A stretch of DNA of 64,000 bases from Marinobacter sp. F4216 (GTDB lineage: Bacteria > Pseudomonadota > Gammaproteobacteria > Pseudomonadales > Oleiphilaceae), in NCBI RefSeq assembly GCF_019931195.1, contig NZ_JAIOUO010000002.1, forward strand, positions 620,001 to 684,000, in the 5' to 3' direction. Shown here piece by piece: positions 10,979 to 20,787 of the stretch (positions within the stretch are counted from its first letter, which is position 1; the number at the start of each line of letters is the position of its first letter). Under the pieces are notes generated by a model. The model worked only from the letters and a program-made list of their open reading frames with translations, did not search any database and was not told where the DNA came from. Both the position numbers and the translations under genes were made by a program.

Positions 10979-11002
10979 GTTCATTCTGCACCCGAGGAAT
11001 CC

Positions 11003-12580
11003 ATGGCCCAGAACATTCACGACCACCGCATCCTGATTCTCGATTTTGGCTCCCAGTACACGCAACTGATTGCGCGCCGTGTCCGGGAAATCGGCGTTTA
11101 TTGTGAAATCAAAGCGTTCGACATTACCGACGAAGAGTTGAACGAATTCAATCCAAAAGGGGTCATCCTGGCGGGTGGACCGGAGTCGGTCACCGAGCTT
11201 GGCGGTCCGCGTGCTCCCGAGGGTTTGTTTGACCGGAATATCCCTGTCCTCGGTATCTGCTACGGCATGCAGACTATGGCGGAACAGCTTGGCGGGCGTG
11301 TTGCGAGCTCTGAAAAGCGTGAGTTTGGCTATGCGCAGGTGAAAGTCCGCGCCGAGGGGCCGCTGCTTAAGGACATCAAGGATCATCTCGACGCCAATGG
11401 CACGTCGTTGCTGGATGTCTGGATGAGCCACGGTGACAAGGTTGTTGCCATGCCGGACGGCTTTGAACTGCTGGCATCTACTGAAAGCGCGCCGATCGCG
11501 GCGATGCAGGACGTTAGCCGACACCTTTACGGCGTTCAGTTCCACCCGGAGGTGACCCACACTCTGCAGGGTAAACGAATTCTCGAGCACTTCGCCCTGA
11601 ACATCTGTCGTTGCGAAGCGCTGTGGACGCCGGCCAAGATTGTCGAGGATGCGGTTGAGAAGATTCGTGAGCAGGTAGGTTCCGACAAAGTGCTGCTTGG
11701 CCTGTCCGGTGGTGTGGATTCTTCGGTAACCGCCGCCCTGCTGCATAAGGCCATCGGTGATCAACTGACGTGTGTGTTCGTTGATAACGGCCTGTTGCGT
11801 CTGAACGAAGGCGAACAGGTGATGGACATGTTCTCCCGGAATATGGGGGTCAAGGTCATCAAGTCGGATTCCGAGGACCTGTTCCTGTCCAAGTTGAAGG
11901 GTGTGTCTGATCCCGAGGACAAGCGGAAGGTTATCGGTAACACCTTTATCGATGTGTTTGACGAAGAAGCGGCACGAATCACTGACGTGGACTGGCTCGC
12001 CCAGGGCACCATTTATCCTGACGTTATTGAATCCGCCGCCGCCAAAACCGGCAAGGCCCATGTGATCAAGTCGCATCACAATGTGGGTGGGTTGCCGGAG
12101 ACCATGAAGCTCAAACTGGTCGAACCGCTTCGTGAACTGTTCAAGGACGAAGTGCGTAAGATTGGTCTGGAGCTCGGCTTGCCCTACGACATGGTATACC
12201 GCCACCCGTTCCCCGGGCCAGGCCTAGGTGTGCGGATTCTGGGCGAGGTTAAGAAGGAGTACGCCGATATTCTCCGTAGGGCCGATGCGATCTTCCTCGA
12301 AGAACTTCATCGTGCCGACCTCTACCACAAGACCAGTCAGGCATTCGCGGTCTTCTTGCCGGTGAAGTCTGTCGGTGTGGTAGGGGATGCCCGCCGCTAT
12401 GAGTATGTAATCGCTCTTCGTGCGGTGGAGACCATCGATTTCATGACTGCCCGCTGGGCACACTTGCCTTATGAGTTGCTCGAGACCGTATCCAACCGGA
12501 TCATCAATGAAATCACGGGTGTGTCTCGGGTCACCTACGACATTTCCTCCAAGCCGCCTGCGACCATTGAGTGGGAATGA
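11003..12580 (+). CDS. guaA: GMP synthase (glutamine-hydrolysing)
   Basis: GuaA aminates XMP to GMP using glutamine and ATP. The N-terminal class I glutamine amidotransferase has the nucleophile elbow GICYGMQ (Cys86) and FHPEVTH (His181, Glu183). The ATP-pyrophosphatase domain begins with the P-loop [15 protein letters not shown] near residue 235, and the C-terminal dimerisation domain ends with the family signature PPATIEWE. The length of 525 residues matches E. coli GuaA. It is downstream of guaB in the same direction, and tadA follows after 10 bases, so a guaB-guaA-tadA transcript is likely. Confidence 0.98.
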   Translation: MAQNIHDHRILILDFGSQYTQLIARRVREIGVYCEIKAFDITDEELNEFNPKGVILAGGPESVTELGGPRAPEGLFDRNIPVLGICYGMQTMAEQLGGRVASSEKREFGYAQVKVRAEGPLLKDIKDHLDANGTSLLDVWMSHGDKVVAMPDGFELLASTESAPIAAMQDVSRHLYGVQFHPEVTHTLQGKRILEHFALNICRCEALWTPAKIVEDAVEKIREQVGSDKVLLGLSGGVDSSVTAALLHKAIGDQLTCVFVDNGLLRLNEGEQVMDMFSRNMGVKVIKSDSEDLFLSKLKGVSDPEDKRKVIGNTFIDVFDEEAARITDVDWLAQGTIYPDVIESAAAKTGKAHVIKSHHNVGGLPETMKLKLVEPLRELFKDEVRKIGLELGLPYDMVYRHPFPGPGLGVRILGEVKKEYADILRRADAIFLEELHRADLYHKTSQAFAVFLPVKSVGVVGDARRYEYVIALRAVETIDFMTARWAHLPYELLETVSNRIINEITGVSRVTYDISSKPPATIEWE

Positions 12581-12590
12581 TCGGTCACAG

Positions 12591-13118
12591 ATGACATCGT
12601 CATCGACTCCAAAAAACACTGATGAGCACTGGATGGAAAGGGCCCTTGAGCTGGCTGCCATGGCAGCCAGCAAAGGGGAGGTGCCCGTGGGTGCTGTTGT
12701 GGTTCTGGATGGGCGGGAGGTCGGCGCGGGATTCAATGCGCCGATTACCGGTTGCGACCCTACCGCCCATGCGGAGATCCGCGCGCTTCGGGATGCGGCT
12801 TCGCGAGTCGGGAATTATCGGCTTTCTGGTGCCACACTGTATGTAACACTGGAACCTTGCACCATGTGCGTTGGTGCGGTGGTTCACAGCCGTGTAAGCC
12901 GGCTGGTGTATGGTGCTATAGAACCCAAGGCGGGCGCGGTAGAATCCACCCGTCGCACGCTGGACGAGCCGCATCTCAATTGGAATGTGTCATCTGCAGG
13001 CGGTGTGCTGCAGGATCGATGTAGCCAGATGTTGAGCGATTTTTTTAGCGCACGGCGCAAGGAAATCCGACAGAGGCGCAAAGCAATCCCGGGTAAAGGA
13101 ATCTCAGGGAAGGAGTAA
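12591..13118 (+). CDS. tadA: tRNA-specific adenosine deaminase
   Basis: TadA converts A34 of tRNA-Arg(ACG) to inosine so that it reads three arginine codons. The 175-residue protein has the cytidine-deaminase fold with zinc ligands HAE (His60, catalytic Glu62) and PCTMC (Cys90, Cys93). The start at 12591 is the first ATG after the guaA stop, but its ribosome-binding site is poor. A start at 12633 (MERALELAAMAASKGE) would still keep the whole domain. It lies between guaA and galE in a tight run of same-strand genes. Confidence 0.93.
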   Translation: MTSSSTPKNTDEHWMERALELAAMAASKGEVPVGAVVVLDGREVGAGFNAPITGCDPTAHAEIRALRDAASRVGNYRLSGATLYVTLEPCTMCVGAVVHSRVSRLVYGAIEPKAGAVESTRRTLDEPHLNWNVSSAGGVLQDRCSQMLSDFFSARRKEIRQRRKAIPGKGISGKE

Positions 13119-13126
13119 CACAGTTT

Positions 13127-14116
13127 ATGAAAGTTCTCGTTACCGGCGGTGCCGGATATATCGGAAGCCATGTTGTTCGGCAATTGGCACAGGCAGGGCA
13201 CGACATCGTTGTTTATGACAACTTGTCGACCGGTTACCGGTGGGCAGTGACAGCGGGCGAGCTCGTGGTCGGGGATCTGGCGGATGAAGCGGCCCTGAAC
13301 GACCTTTTTGCGGTTCACAAGTTTGAAGCAGTGCTTCACTTTGCCGCGAACATCGTGGTGCCGGAATCGGTAGAAAATCCTCTCAAGTATTACAGTAACA
13401 ATACGCGTAACACGCTGAACCTCCTTAAGGCCGTTGAGGCCTACCAGGTTCCGTACATGGTCTTTTCATCGACCGCAGCCGTTTACGGCATGCCGGCTGA
13501 GACCGTGCTGACCGAGGATCTGCCTCTGGCGCCCATCAATCCCTACGGTGCCTCCAAAATGATGAGTGAGCGGATGATTATGGATCTATCCGCTGCCTCC
13601 AGCCTGAACTATGTCATTCTGCGCTACTTCAATGTGGCCGGAGCCAATCCGGACGGGTTGCTGGGGCAGGCCACGCCGGAGGCCACTCACCTGATCAAGG
13701 TGGCCTGCGAGTGTGTCACGGGTCAGCGTGAGGGGATGAACATCTTCGGTACGGACTACGATACCCGGGACGGTACCTGCGTTCGTGATTATATCCACGT
13801 TGAGGATCTGGCCAAGGCGCACGTTATGGCGCTGGATTATATGGCCGCGGGTGGTGAGTCCCAGGTGCTGAACTGCGGCTATGGCCGCGGATTTACGGTG
13901 CGTGAAGTCATTGATGTGGTCAAGCAGGAATCCGAGGCGGATTTCCCGGTAACGGAAACAGGGCGCAGAGCGGGAGACCCGGCTGCGTTGATGGCCGACA
14001 ATACGCGCATCACCGAGGTGCTGGGATGGTCGCCGGACTATGATGATCTCCAGATCATCGTGCGCACCGCCCTTAACTGGGAATCCATCTGGCAGAAGAA
14101 GAAAATAGCGCATTAA
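13127..14116 (+). CDS. galE: UDP-glucose 4-epimerase
   Basis: GalE interconverts UDP-glucose and UDP-galactose with tightly bound NAD. The sequence starts with the Rossmann motif TGGAGYIGSHV and carries the SDR catalytic pair Tyr140-x3-Lys144 in NPYGASK, plus the GTDYDTRDGTCVRDYIHVEDLA block that is highly characteristic of GalE. At 329 residues it is a typical length. An AAGGAG ribosome-binding site precedes the ATG. It is followed by ugd after 63 bases, so the pair supplies nucleotide sugars, probably for the surface polysaccharide locus at 48-64 kb. Confidence 0.93.
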   Translation: MKVLVTGGAGYIGSHVVRQLAQAGHDIVVYDNLSTGYRWAVTAGELVVGDLADEAALNDLFAVHKFEAVLHFAANIVVPESVENPLKYYSNNTRNTLNLLKAVEAYQVPYMVFSSTAAVYGMPAETVLTEDLPLAPINPYGASKMMSERMIMDLSAASSLNYVILRYFNVAGANPDGLLGQATPEATHLIKVACECVTGQREGMNIFGTDYDTRDGTCVRDYIHVEDLAKAHVMALDYMAAGGESQVLNCGYGRGFTVREVIDVVKQESEADFPVTETGRRAGDPAALMADNTRITEVLGWSPDYDDLQIIVRTALNWESIWQKKKIAH

Positions 14117-14179
14117 GAGCTGATGAACGTTCTGTTGGTGCGTGTACCCGTTTACAGAGAAGGAATTGGGATTTAGCGA

Positions 14180-15523
14180 ATGAAAATTACGATTTTTGGT
14201 ACCGGTTACGTTGGCCTGGTGACGGGCGCGTGTCTGGCTGATGTTGGCCACGAAGTCCTGTGTATGGATGTGGACGAAGGCAAGATCCAGCGCCTGAAGA
14301 ACGGGCAGATTCCCATTTATGAGCCGGGACTTGAGAGTATCGTCAGTCACACGGTCGAGGCTGGCCGCCTTTCTTTCACCACGGATGTGGAAGAGGCCGT
14401 CGCTCATGGGGTTTTGCAGTTTATTGCCGTAGGTACGCCCCCGGACGAGGATGGCTCCGCCGACCTTCAGTACGTGACCGCTGTAGCCCGATCCATTGGT
14501 CAGCATATGGATGACTACAAGGTCGTTATCGACAAGTCCACGGTGCCGGTCGGCACGGCGGACAAGGTTCGGGCGGCAGTCCAGGCTGAGCTTGACCAGC
14601 GAAAACTGGACCTGGATTTCGACGTGGTGTCCAACCCTGAATTTCTCAAGGAAGGCGCTGCCATCCAGGACTTCATGAAGCCTGACCGGATTGTGGTGGG
14701 TACCGACAGTGAAAAGGCTGCGGAGTTGCTTCGGGAAGTCTACTACCCGTTCAACCGCTCCCATGACCGGATGATCTTCATGGATATCCGCTCGGCCGAG
14801 CTGACCAAATACGCGGCCAATGCCATGCTGGCCACCAAAATCAGCTTTATGAACGAAATTGCCAACCTGGCGGAGCGCCTGGGTGCGGACGTCGAGGCAG
14901 TGCGTCAGGGTATCGGCTCGGATCCCCGCATTGGCTACCACTTCATTTACCCAGGCTGCGGGTACGGTGGATCGTGTTTTCCCAAGGACGTTCAGGCCCT
15001 GGCGAGAACGGCAGGCGACATTGGCTATGAGGCGAAGCTTCTGAATGCAGTCGAAGCCGTAAACTATGCCCAGAAACATGTGCTCTTCGACAAGATCAGT
15101 CACTATTTCCAGGGTGATCTGAAAGGTAAGGTTGTCGCCCTCTGGGGGCTGGCGTTCAAGCCGAATACGGATGACATGCGAGAAGCGTCGTCCAGAACGC
15201 TTATGGAAAACCTCTGGAAAGCGGGTGCCAGTGTTCAGGCGTTTGACCCGGAAGCCATGGAAGAAACCCAGCGGATCTATGGAGATCGCGACGGGCTCGT
15301 CTTGTGTGGTACCAAGGAGCAGGCGCTCAAGGGCGCGGATGTTCTGGTCATTTGCACGGAGTGGAAGGAATTCCGTTCGCCGGACTTTGAGCTTATCGCA
15401 ACTGCGCTCAATGAGCCTGTTGTCTTTGATGGTCGAAATCTCTATGAGCCGGAAATGCTCGACCGTCACGACCTGATCTATTACGCCATCGGTCGTGGTG
15501 CCAATCAGTTCAGCCCGGAGTGA
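14180..15523 (+). CDS. ugd: UDP-glucose 6-dehydrogenase
   Basis: Ugd oxidises UDP-glucose twice to UDP-glucuronate with NAD. It has an N-terminal Rossmann domain starting [21 protein letters not shown], the central dimerisation helix, the active-site loop [11 protein letters not shown] with the nucleophile Cys266, and a C-terminal UDP-binding domain beginning near [16 protein letters not shown]. At 447 residues it is the usual bacterial length. The stop overlaps the start region of the following HIT gene. With galU (38.6 kb) upstream and the UDP-glucuronate epimerase (35.9 kb) downstream in the pathway, it provides acidic sugar precursors. Confidence 0.96.
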   Translation: MKITIFGTGYVGLVTGACLADVGHEVLCMDVDEGKIQRLKNGQIPIYEPGLESIVSHTVEAGRLSFTTDVEEAVAHGVLQFIAVGTPPDEDGSADLQYVTAVARSIGQHMDDYKVVIDKSTVPVGTADKVRAAVQAELDQRKLDLDFDVVSNPEFLKEGAAIQDFMKPDRIVVGTDSEKAAELLREVYYPFNRSHDRMIFMDIRSAELTKYAANAMLATKISFMNEIANLAERLGADVEAVRQGIGSDPRIGYHFIYPGCGYGGSCFPKDVQALARTAGDIGYEAKLLNAVEAVNYAQKHVLFDKISHYFQGDLKGKVVALWGLAFKPNTDDMREASSRTLMENLWKAGASVQAFDPEAMEETQRIYGDRDGLVLCGTKEQALKGADVLVICTEWKEFRSPDFELIATALNEPVVFDGRNLYEPEMLDRHDLIYYAIGRGANQFSPE

Positions 15524-15525
15524 TG

Positions 15526-15948
15526 ATGGCTGGCGCCGATTTTCATCTCCATGACAGGTTGGCTGCGGATACAATCAGTCTCGGCCGCAGCCAGCTTTGT
15601 GACATCCGGTTGATGAATGATCGTACCTGGGCATGGGTCATCCTGGTGCCGGCGGTGGCTGGCATCCGGGAAATCTATGAGCTTTCGGAGCAACAGCAGC
15701 AGCGGTTGCTCCGGGAGTCATCCCTTCTCAGTCGCGGCATGATGGATGTTTTTTCCGGCGACAAGATGAATGTGGCGGCGCTGGGCAACATGGTGCCTCA
15801 GCTTCATCTGCACCATATCGTGCGTCATGAGAACGATCCGGCCTGGCCGGGGCCGGTGTGGGGTAAGCAGGCGCCGGTGCCGTACGCGAGTGCTGAGCTG
15901 GATCGCGTACGGGGCCTGCTGGCGCCGATTGTGACCAAGCTTCAGTAG
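15526..15948 (+). CDS. HIT-domain protein
   Basis: This 140-residue protein of the histidine-triad superfamily carries QLHLHHIVRH, the nucleotide-phosphate-binding histidine cluster, about two thirds along. Family members hydrolyse or transfer nucleotidyl groups from dinucleotides or nucleotide conjugates; the substrate here is unknown. Three consecutive possible starts (GTG 15520, ATG 15523, ATG 15526) overlap or abut the ugd stop. I choose 15526 because GGAG lies 5 bases upstream. Coupling to ugd suggests co-expression. It converges on fabR. Confidence 0.8.
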   Translation: MAGADFHLHDRLAADTISLGRSQLCDIRLMNDRTWAWVILVPAVAGIREIYELSEQQQQRLLRESSLLSRGMMDVFSGDKMNVAALGNMVPQLHLHHIVRHENDPAWPGPVWGKQAPVPYASAELDRVRGLLAPIVTKLQ

Positions 15949-15963
15949 GTCAGGGCAGCGAGA

Positions 15964-16584
15964 TCAGTTTGGTTTCTTTTGGGCCAGGGTCTGTGCGCCT
16001 GTCAGAATCATCCGCAGCTCGATCTTGAGCTTTTCTTTCAGTTCCTCTTTTTCTTTTGCCGTCGCATCCAGCGCTTCAGCACCCTGGTTGAAAACCAGGG
16101 TAACCATGGCTTCTGCAGCTGCCCGCGCATCGGAGAGAGGTCGATTGCGCTCATCGGCGACGCGGGTTAAATCAACGGTCAGTTCCGTCACAAAGTGATC
16201 GATTTCGGCTTTTATGGCTGTGCGGAAAGGTTTCGAGACCCCCGTGCGCTCACGCAGCATGAGTCTGAAAAGGTTCGCATTGTTGCCCAGATACTCCATA
16301 AAGGTATCAACTGACGTGGATATGACACTGCCATTTCTTGCGATGCGCTTGCGGGCCTGTCGCATCAGTTGCCGCAAGGCGACACCTCCCTCGTCAACCA
16401 GGGCAAGACCCAGCTCATCCAGTTCGGTGAAATGACGATAGAACGATGTCGGTGCAATACCGGCTTCTCGCGCGACTTCCCGCAGGCTTAGACTGCCAAA
16501 TCCGCGGTCGGCACTGAGCTGGGCCAGTGCAGCGTCCATGAGTGCCCGTCGGGTGCGTAATTTTTGTTCGGCTCGGGACGACAA
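15964..16584 (-). CDS. fabR: TetR-family repressor, probable FabR (unsaturated fatty acid synthesis)
   Basis: This 206-residue protein has an N-terminal TetR helix-turn-helix ([20 protein letters not shown], about residues 33-52) and a body matching the FabR pattern ([25 protein letters not shown]). FabR represses fabA/fabB-type genes and senses the saturated to unsaturated acyl ratio. The assignment is by sequence resemblance; no fab gene is in the window. It is convergent with the HIT gene and divergent from aspS, with about 240 bases between them. The C-terminus is a charged, lysine-rich helix. Confidence 0.75.
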   Translation of the reverse strand: MSSRAEQKLRTRRALMDAALAQLSADRGFGSLSLREVAREAGIAPTSFYRHFTELDELGLALVDEGGVALRQLMRQARKRIARNGSVISTSVDTFMEYLGNNANLFRLMLRERTGVSKPFRTAIKAEIDHFVTELTVDLTRVADERNRPLSDARAAAEAMVTLVFNQGAEALDATAKEKEELKEKLKIELRMILTGAQTLAQKKPN

Positions 16585-16695
16585 AGTGGAACTCCGTTAA
16601 CTGCTGTAAGGGGGCATTTTAGCCATCTGTCCGCAGTGAGTCACCTGCCCGCAAGGATGGGTAGAATCCCGCCTGATTTTCGGTGTCATTGTGTT

Positions 16696-16701
16696 TATAA
16701 T
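16696..16701 (+). promoter_or_regulatory. Probable aspS -10 box
   Basis: A consensus TATAAT lies in the fabR-aspS gap. No convincing -35 is seen at the right distance. It would give a leader of about 115 nt before the aspS start at 16823. Confidence 0.45.
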
Positions 16702-16822
16702 GGGCCGCTTTTCCAGTAGGTGGTCGCCTTATTCTGCGGCCACGGCATTTTTCGAAGAGCAGGCCGCCGTCAATCTTTGCCTGCTAGAAACCAAGTACAT
16801 ATCAGACATAACGGGAACCGGT

Positions 16823-18619
16823 ATGCGCAGTCATTATTGCGGTGGGATCAACGAATCCCACATCGATCAAGAAGTCACTCTTTGCGGATGGGTTCATCGC
16901 CGCCGCGATCATGGTGGCGTTATTTTCCTTGATCTGCGGGATCGGGATGGCCTGTCACAGGTGGTCGTGGACCCAGATACCCCGGAAAGCTTTGCGCTGG
17001 CGGAGAAAGTTCGCAGTGAGTTCGTGGTCAAGGTCACCGGTCGGGTGCGTCGTCGTCCTGCCGGTACCGAGAACAACAACATGCCGACCGGTCAGGTTGA
17101 ATTGTTGGGCAAAGAGCTGGAAATTCTGAATGCGGCCGCCACGCCTCCTTTCCCGCTGGATGAGCACGTGGATGTCGGTGAAGATGTTCGCCTGCGCTAT
17201 CGCTTCGTCGACCTGCGTCGTCCGGAGATGATCAATCGCCTGCGCTTCCGCTCGCGGATCACCAGCTATATCCGTAACTACCTGGATGCCAATGGCTTCA
17301 TGGATGTGGAAACCCCAATTCTTACCCGGGCCACGCCAGAAGGCGCACGTGACTACCTGGTTCCCAGCCGGACTCACCAGGGTTCTTTCTTTGCGCTGCC
17401 CCAGTCTCCCCAGCTCTTCAAGCAGTTGCTGATGGTGTCGGGCGTTGATCGTTACTACCAGATTGCCAAGTGCTTCCGTGACGAGGACCTGCGGGCGGAT
17501 CGTCAGCCGGAGTTCACCCAGGTCGACATCGAGGCATCGTTCATCGATGAAGCCTCCCTGATGGCGCTGAACGAAGACATGATTCGTTCTCTGTTCAAGG
17601 ACGTGCTTGAGGTTGATCTTCCGGAGTTCCCCCGCATGCCCTACGCCGAGGCTATGGAGCGTTTTGGTAGCGACAAGCCGGACCTGCGTATTCCGCTGGA
17701 GCTGGTGGACGTGGGCGACCTCGTTGAAAGTGTGGATTTCAAGGTGTTTGCGGGGCCCGCTATCGACCCGAAAGGTCGTGTTGCTGCACTGCGCGTGCCC
17801 AAGGGCGGCGACCTGACCCGTAAGCAGATCGATGACTACACCAAATTCGTTGGCATCTACGGTGCCAAGGGGCTGGCTTATATCAAGGTCAATGACCTGT
17901 CGGCCGGTGTGGAAGGTCTGCAGTCTCCGATCGTCAAGTTCCTGGGCGATGACATTGCCATGGCGATCATGGAGCGTGTCGGTGCTGAGGACGGTGACAT
18001 CGTGTTCTTCGGCGCGGATAAGGCTACGGTGGTTAATGAGGCGCTGGGTGCGCTTCGTGTGAAGCTGGGCCACGATCTCGGCATGCTCACCAGCGAGTGG
18101 GCACCGTTGTGGGTCGTGGACTTCCCGATGTTTGAAGAGACGCCGGATGGCGGCCTGACCGCTATCCACCATCCGTTTACCGCGCCTTCCTGCACGCCGG
18201 AAGAGCTGGAGGCGAACCCGGCTGGCTCTCTGTCCCGCGCCTACGACATGGTGCTGAACGGCACCGAGTTGGGCGGTGGCTCCATTCGTATCCACGACGA
18301 AACCATGCAGGAAACGGTGTTCCGTATCCTCGGCATTGGTGACGAAGAAGCCCGGGAGAAGTTTGGCTTCCTGCTGGACGCGCTCAAGTTCGGATGCCCG
18401 CCCCACGGTGGACTGGCCTTTGGTCTGGATCGTCTGGTGATGCTGATGACCGGTTCCAGCTCGATCCGGGACGTGATTGCTTTCCCGAAAACCCAGAGCG
18501 CCACATGCCTGATGACTCAGGCGCCGGGTGAAGTCGATGAAAAGCAGTTGCGTGAGCTGAATATCCGCCTGCGCAAGTCTGCCAAGCAGGCTGAAGGCAA
18601 CAAGGCTGACGGCGAGTAA
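16823..18619 (+). CDS. aspS: Aspartyl-tRNA synthetase, probably non-discriminating
   Basis: AspS charges tRNA-Asp with aspartate. The 598-residue protein has an N-terminal OB anticodon-binding domain ([20 protein letters not shown]), the class II catalytic core with motif 2 [16 protein letters not shown] and motif 3 [15 protein letters not shown], and the bacterial GAD insertion between them. The ATG at 16823 gives [14 protein letters not shown], the family N-terminus; a longer frame to 16691 is leader sequence containing the -10 box. His30 and Gly81 align with the two residues linked in Pseudomonas aeruginosa to mischarging of tRNA-Asn, so this enzyme probably also makes Asp-tRNA-Asn for GatCAB. 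Confidence 0.96.
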   Translation: MRSHYCGGINESHIDQEVTLCGWVHRRRDHGGVIFLDLRDRDGLSQVVVDPDTPESFALAEKVRSEFVVKVTGRVRRRPAGTENNNMPTGQVELLGKELEILNAAATPPFPLDEHVDVGEDVRLRYRFVDLRRPEMINRLRFRSRITSYIRNYLDANGFMDVETPILTRATPEGARDYLVPSRTHQGSFFALPQSPQLFKQLLMVSGVDRYYQIAKCFRDEDLRADRQPEFTQVDIEASFIDEASLMALNEDMIRSLFKDVLEVDLPEFPRMPYAEAMERFGSDKPDLRIPLELVDVGDLVESVDFKVFAGPAIDPKGRVAALRVPKGGDLTRKQIDDYTKFVGIYGAKGLAYIKVNDLSAGVEGLQSPIVKFLGDDIAMAIMERVGAEDGDIVFFGADKATVVNEALGALRVKLGHDLGMLTSEWAPLWVVDFPMFEETPDGGLTAIHHPFTAPSCTPEELEANPAGSLSRAYDMVLNGTELGGGSIRIHDETMQETVFRILGIGDEEAREKFGFLLDALKFGCPPHGGLAFGLDRLVMLMTGSSSIRDVIAFPKTQSATCLMTQAPGEVDEKQLRELNIRLRKSAKQAEGNKADGE

Positions 18620-18638
18620 GTTCGGAAAGTGGTAATAG

Positions 18639-18662
18639 GCCGGGGTGTTTTTACACCCCGGC
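18639..18662 (+). terminator. Hairpin after aspS
   Basis: A perfect 10-bp stem, GCCGGGGTGT pairing with ACACCCCGGC around a TTTT loop, lies 20 bases after the aspS stop. There is no T run after it, so it may attenuate rather than stop transcription into yebC. Confidence 0.55.
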
Positions 18663-18684
18663 TCTACGAAGATGGAGGCGTTTC

Positions 18685-19428
18685 ATGGCTGGTCACAGTA
18701 AATGGGCCAACATCAAACACCGCAAGGCAGCTCAGGATGCCAGGCGGGGCAAAATCTTCACAAAGATTATCCGGGAGCTGACCGTGGCCGCCCGGCAGGG
18801 TGGTGGCAACCCCGAAGACAATCCTCGTTTGCGGGCGGTGATCGATAAAGCGCTGAATGCAAACATGAAGAAAGACACCATCGAGCGTGCCGTCGAACGG
18901 GGTGCCGGTGGTGGCGACGACAGTGATTACGAAGAGCTGACGTACGAAGGGTATGGGCCCGGTGGGGTCGCCATATTCGTCGAGGCGATGACCGATAATA
19001 AAAACCGCACGGTGGCGGAAATCCGTCATGCCTTTAGCAAGATGGGGGGTAATCTTGGTACCGATGGCTCGGTTGCGTACCTGTTCACCAAGCAGGGGGT
19101 GATCAGTTACGGTCCGGATGTATCGGAAGACGCTCTGATGGAGGCGGCTCTCAGTGCCGGAGCTGAGGATCTGGCGGAACAGGGTGATGGTTCCTTTGAA
19201 ATCGTTACCACGCCTGATCGATATATGGACGTGAAAGATGCCCTGGTCGAGTCCGGCTTCAAGCCAGATAACGCTGAGGTTACCTGGGTCCCGGCAACCC
19301 GGGTCGAGCTTGATCAGGATGGCTCTGAAGCCAACCTCCGGTTGATCGATATGCTCGAGGATCTGGATGACGTTCAAAGTGTCTACCACAACGCCGACAT
19401 ATCTGCCGATATCATGGAGTCACTTTAA
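18685..19428 (+). CDS. yebC: YebC/PmpR-type protein
   Basis: This 247-residue protein of the YebC (TACO1) family starts with [22 protein letters not shown] and contains [21 protein letters not shown], both family hallmarks. Members have been described as DNA-binding regulators and more recently as factors that help ribosomes through proline-rich stretches. Which role applies here cannot be told from the sequence. It stands directly in front of ruvC (18 bases), the standard gammaproteobacterial order yebC-ruvC-ruvA-ruvB. GATGGAGG lies upstream of its ATG. Confidence 0.95.
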   Translation: MAGHSKWANIKHRKAAQDARRGKIFTKIIRELTVAARQGGGNPEDNPRLRAVIDKALNANMKKDTIERAVERGAGGGDDSDYEELTYEGYGPGGVAIFVEAMTDNKNRTVAEIRHAFSKMGGNLGTDGSVAYLFTKQGVISYGPDVSEDALMEAALSAGAEDLAEQGDGSFEIVTTPDRYMDVKDALVESGFKPDNAEVTWVPATRVELDQDGSEANLRLIDMLEDLDDVQSVYHNADISADIMESL

Positions 19429-19446
19429 CGTGGCTGGGGAAGCAGT

Positions 19447-19974
19447 TTGGCCATTATTTTGGGCGTAGATCCCGGATCTCGAATTACCGGCTACGGCGTT
19501 ATCCGCGCGGAGGGCCGGCGCATTGAATACATCGACAGTGGGTGTATTCGTGTCGGTGACAAGAACATGGCAGAGCGGCTCCAGGCTATTTTCCACAGTC
19601 TCGCCACGCTGATTGGAGAATATCGTCCCGACCAGTTTGCCATTGAGCAGGTATTCATGGCCCGGAATCCGGACTCTGCCCTCAAGCTGGGGCAGGCACG
19701 GGGGGCGGCCATAGTCAGTGCTGCTAACAGTGGATTGCCCGTTCATGAATACTCTGCCCGTCAGGTAAAGCAAGCGGTTGTGGGTAAGGGTGGGGCAGAC
19801 AAGTCCCAGGTCCAGCACATGGTGCAGGCGCTATTGGGGCTGTCTAGAAAGCCCCAGGCGGATGCCGCCGATGCGTTGGCCATCGCGCTGTGTCATGCCC
19901 ATATGAGTGCAGGAATCCTGCGAGTGGCCGGAGGCGAAGGCCGGGCGCGGGGTGGGCGAGTAAGACAACAATAA
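19447..19974 (+). CDS. ruvC: Holliday junction endonuclease RuvC
   Basis: RuvC resolves Holliday junctions made and moved by RuvAB. The 175-residue protein has the RNase H-like fold and four acidic catalytic residues, visible in [14 protein letters not shown] (Asp8), [11 protein letters not shown] (Glu) and [12 protein letters not shown] (two Asp). The start is a TTG preceded by GGGGA about 6 bases away; the next residues AIILGVDPG match the family start exactly. It lies between yebC and ruvA. Confidence 0.96.
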   Translation: MAIILGVDPGSRITGYGVIRAEGRRIEYIDSGCIRVGDKNMAERLQAIFHSLATLIGEYRPDQFAIEQVFMARNPDSALKLGQARGAAIVSAANSGLPVHEYSARQVKQAVVGKGGADKSQVQHMVQALLGLSRKPQADAADALAIALCHAHMSAGILRVAGGEGRARGGRVRQQ

Positions 19975-20004
19975 ACCGCTCTGAAGAGCGACAGGAGATT
20001 CCCG

Positions 20005-20637
20005 TTGATCGGTCGTATTCGAGGAATTCTGGTAGAAAAAACACCTGGTCAGGCCCTGGTGGAGTGTTCCGGGCTGGGTTACGAAGTTGATATTCCCTAC
20101 ACCACCTTCTTTCACCTTCCTGACACTGGGCAGGAAGTCACGCTCCATACACACTTTGCCGTTCGCGAAGATGCGCAGAGTCTGTTTGGCTTCGCATCGC
20201 GACTGGATCGCGACCTCTTCCGGCTGCTGATCAAGGTCAATGGCGTCGGCCCGAAGCTGGCTGCGGGCATTCTGTCCGGGCTGGACGCCGATCAATTCAT
20301 TCGTTGCGTGGAAGCACGGGACGTCAACGCGCTGGTCAAGTTGCCCGGAGTGGGCAAGAAAACGGCGGAGCGGCTTCTGATCGATATGGCGGATCGCATC
20401 AAGCAGCTTGAAGGACAGTTTGTGCCGTCCGCCGCGGGCGGTTTGCTTCCGGAAGGTGCTGTTAAGCCGGTTACTGGGTCGGTATCGGATGCCCGCGATG
20501 AAGCTGAATCGGCTCTGATTGCTCTGGGCTACAAGCCTCAGGAGGCTGCCAAGGCAATCACGCGCGTTGCGGAGGAGGGCATGTCTAGTGAAGATCTGAT
20601 TCGCCTGGCACTCCGGAGCATGATTCCCACCAAGTAA
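20005..20637 (+). CDS. ruvA: Holliday junction DNA helicase subunit RuvA
   Basis: RuvA tetramers bind four-way junctions and load the RuvB motor. Domain I (OB fold, MIGRIRGILVEKTPGQALVE), domain II with two helix-hairpin-helix motifs (VNGVGPKLAAGIL and LPGVGKKTAERLL) and the small C-terminal RuvB-contact domain (ESALIALGYKPQEAAKAI) are all present in 210 residues. The start is TTG, with AGGAG 7 bases upstream, so ruvC and ruvA both use TTG starts. ruvB follows after 150 bases. Confidence 0.97.
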   Translation: MIGRIRGILVEKTPGQALVECSGLGYEVDIPYTTFFHLPDTGQEVTLHTHFAVREDAQSLFGFASRLDRDLFRLLIKVNGVGPKLAAGILSGLDADQFIRCVEARDVNALVKLPGVGKKTAERLLIDMADRIKQLEGQFVPSAAGGLLPEGAVKPVTGSVSDARDEAESALIALGYKPQEAAKAITRVAEEGMSSEDLIRLALRSMIPTK

Positions 20638-20787
20638 TCGTTTCTTGCTATGTCGCCTCTATGGTGCCAAACCTGTATAGAGCGTAACGTGACACCGGAT
20701 GGACGGTTTGTACAATTGTCACAATAGGTTATCGTTCAGGTAAGCGCGAAAGCGGCGATTTTTGTTTTTATTCACTCGGGCAATCTC

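Noticed and set aside
13586..15574. A 662-codon open frame on the minus strand across galE, ugd and the HIT gene
   Set aside because: It is antisense to three well-supported genes, has no known domain, and results from the codon bias of the real genes.
16955..18406. A 483-codon minus-strand frame antisense to aspS
   Set aside because: It is a shadow of a conserved gene; its residues look like biased reverse translation (many His, Gln, Arg) with no motif.
20680..20705. A LexA (SOS) box before ruvB
   Set aside because: CTGTATAGAGCGTAAC has only the left half of CTG-N10-CAG; no complete SOS box was found upstream of the ruv genes.
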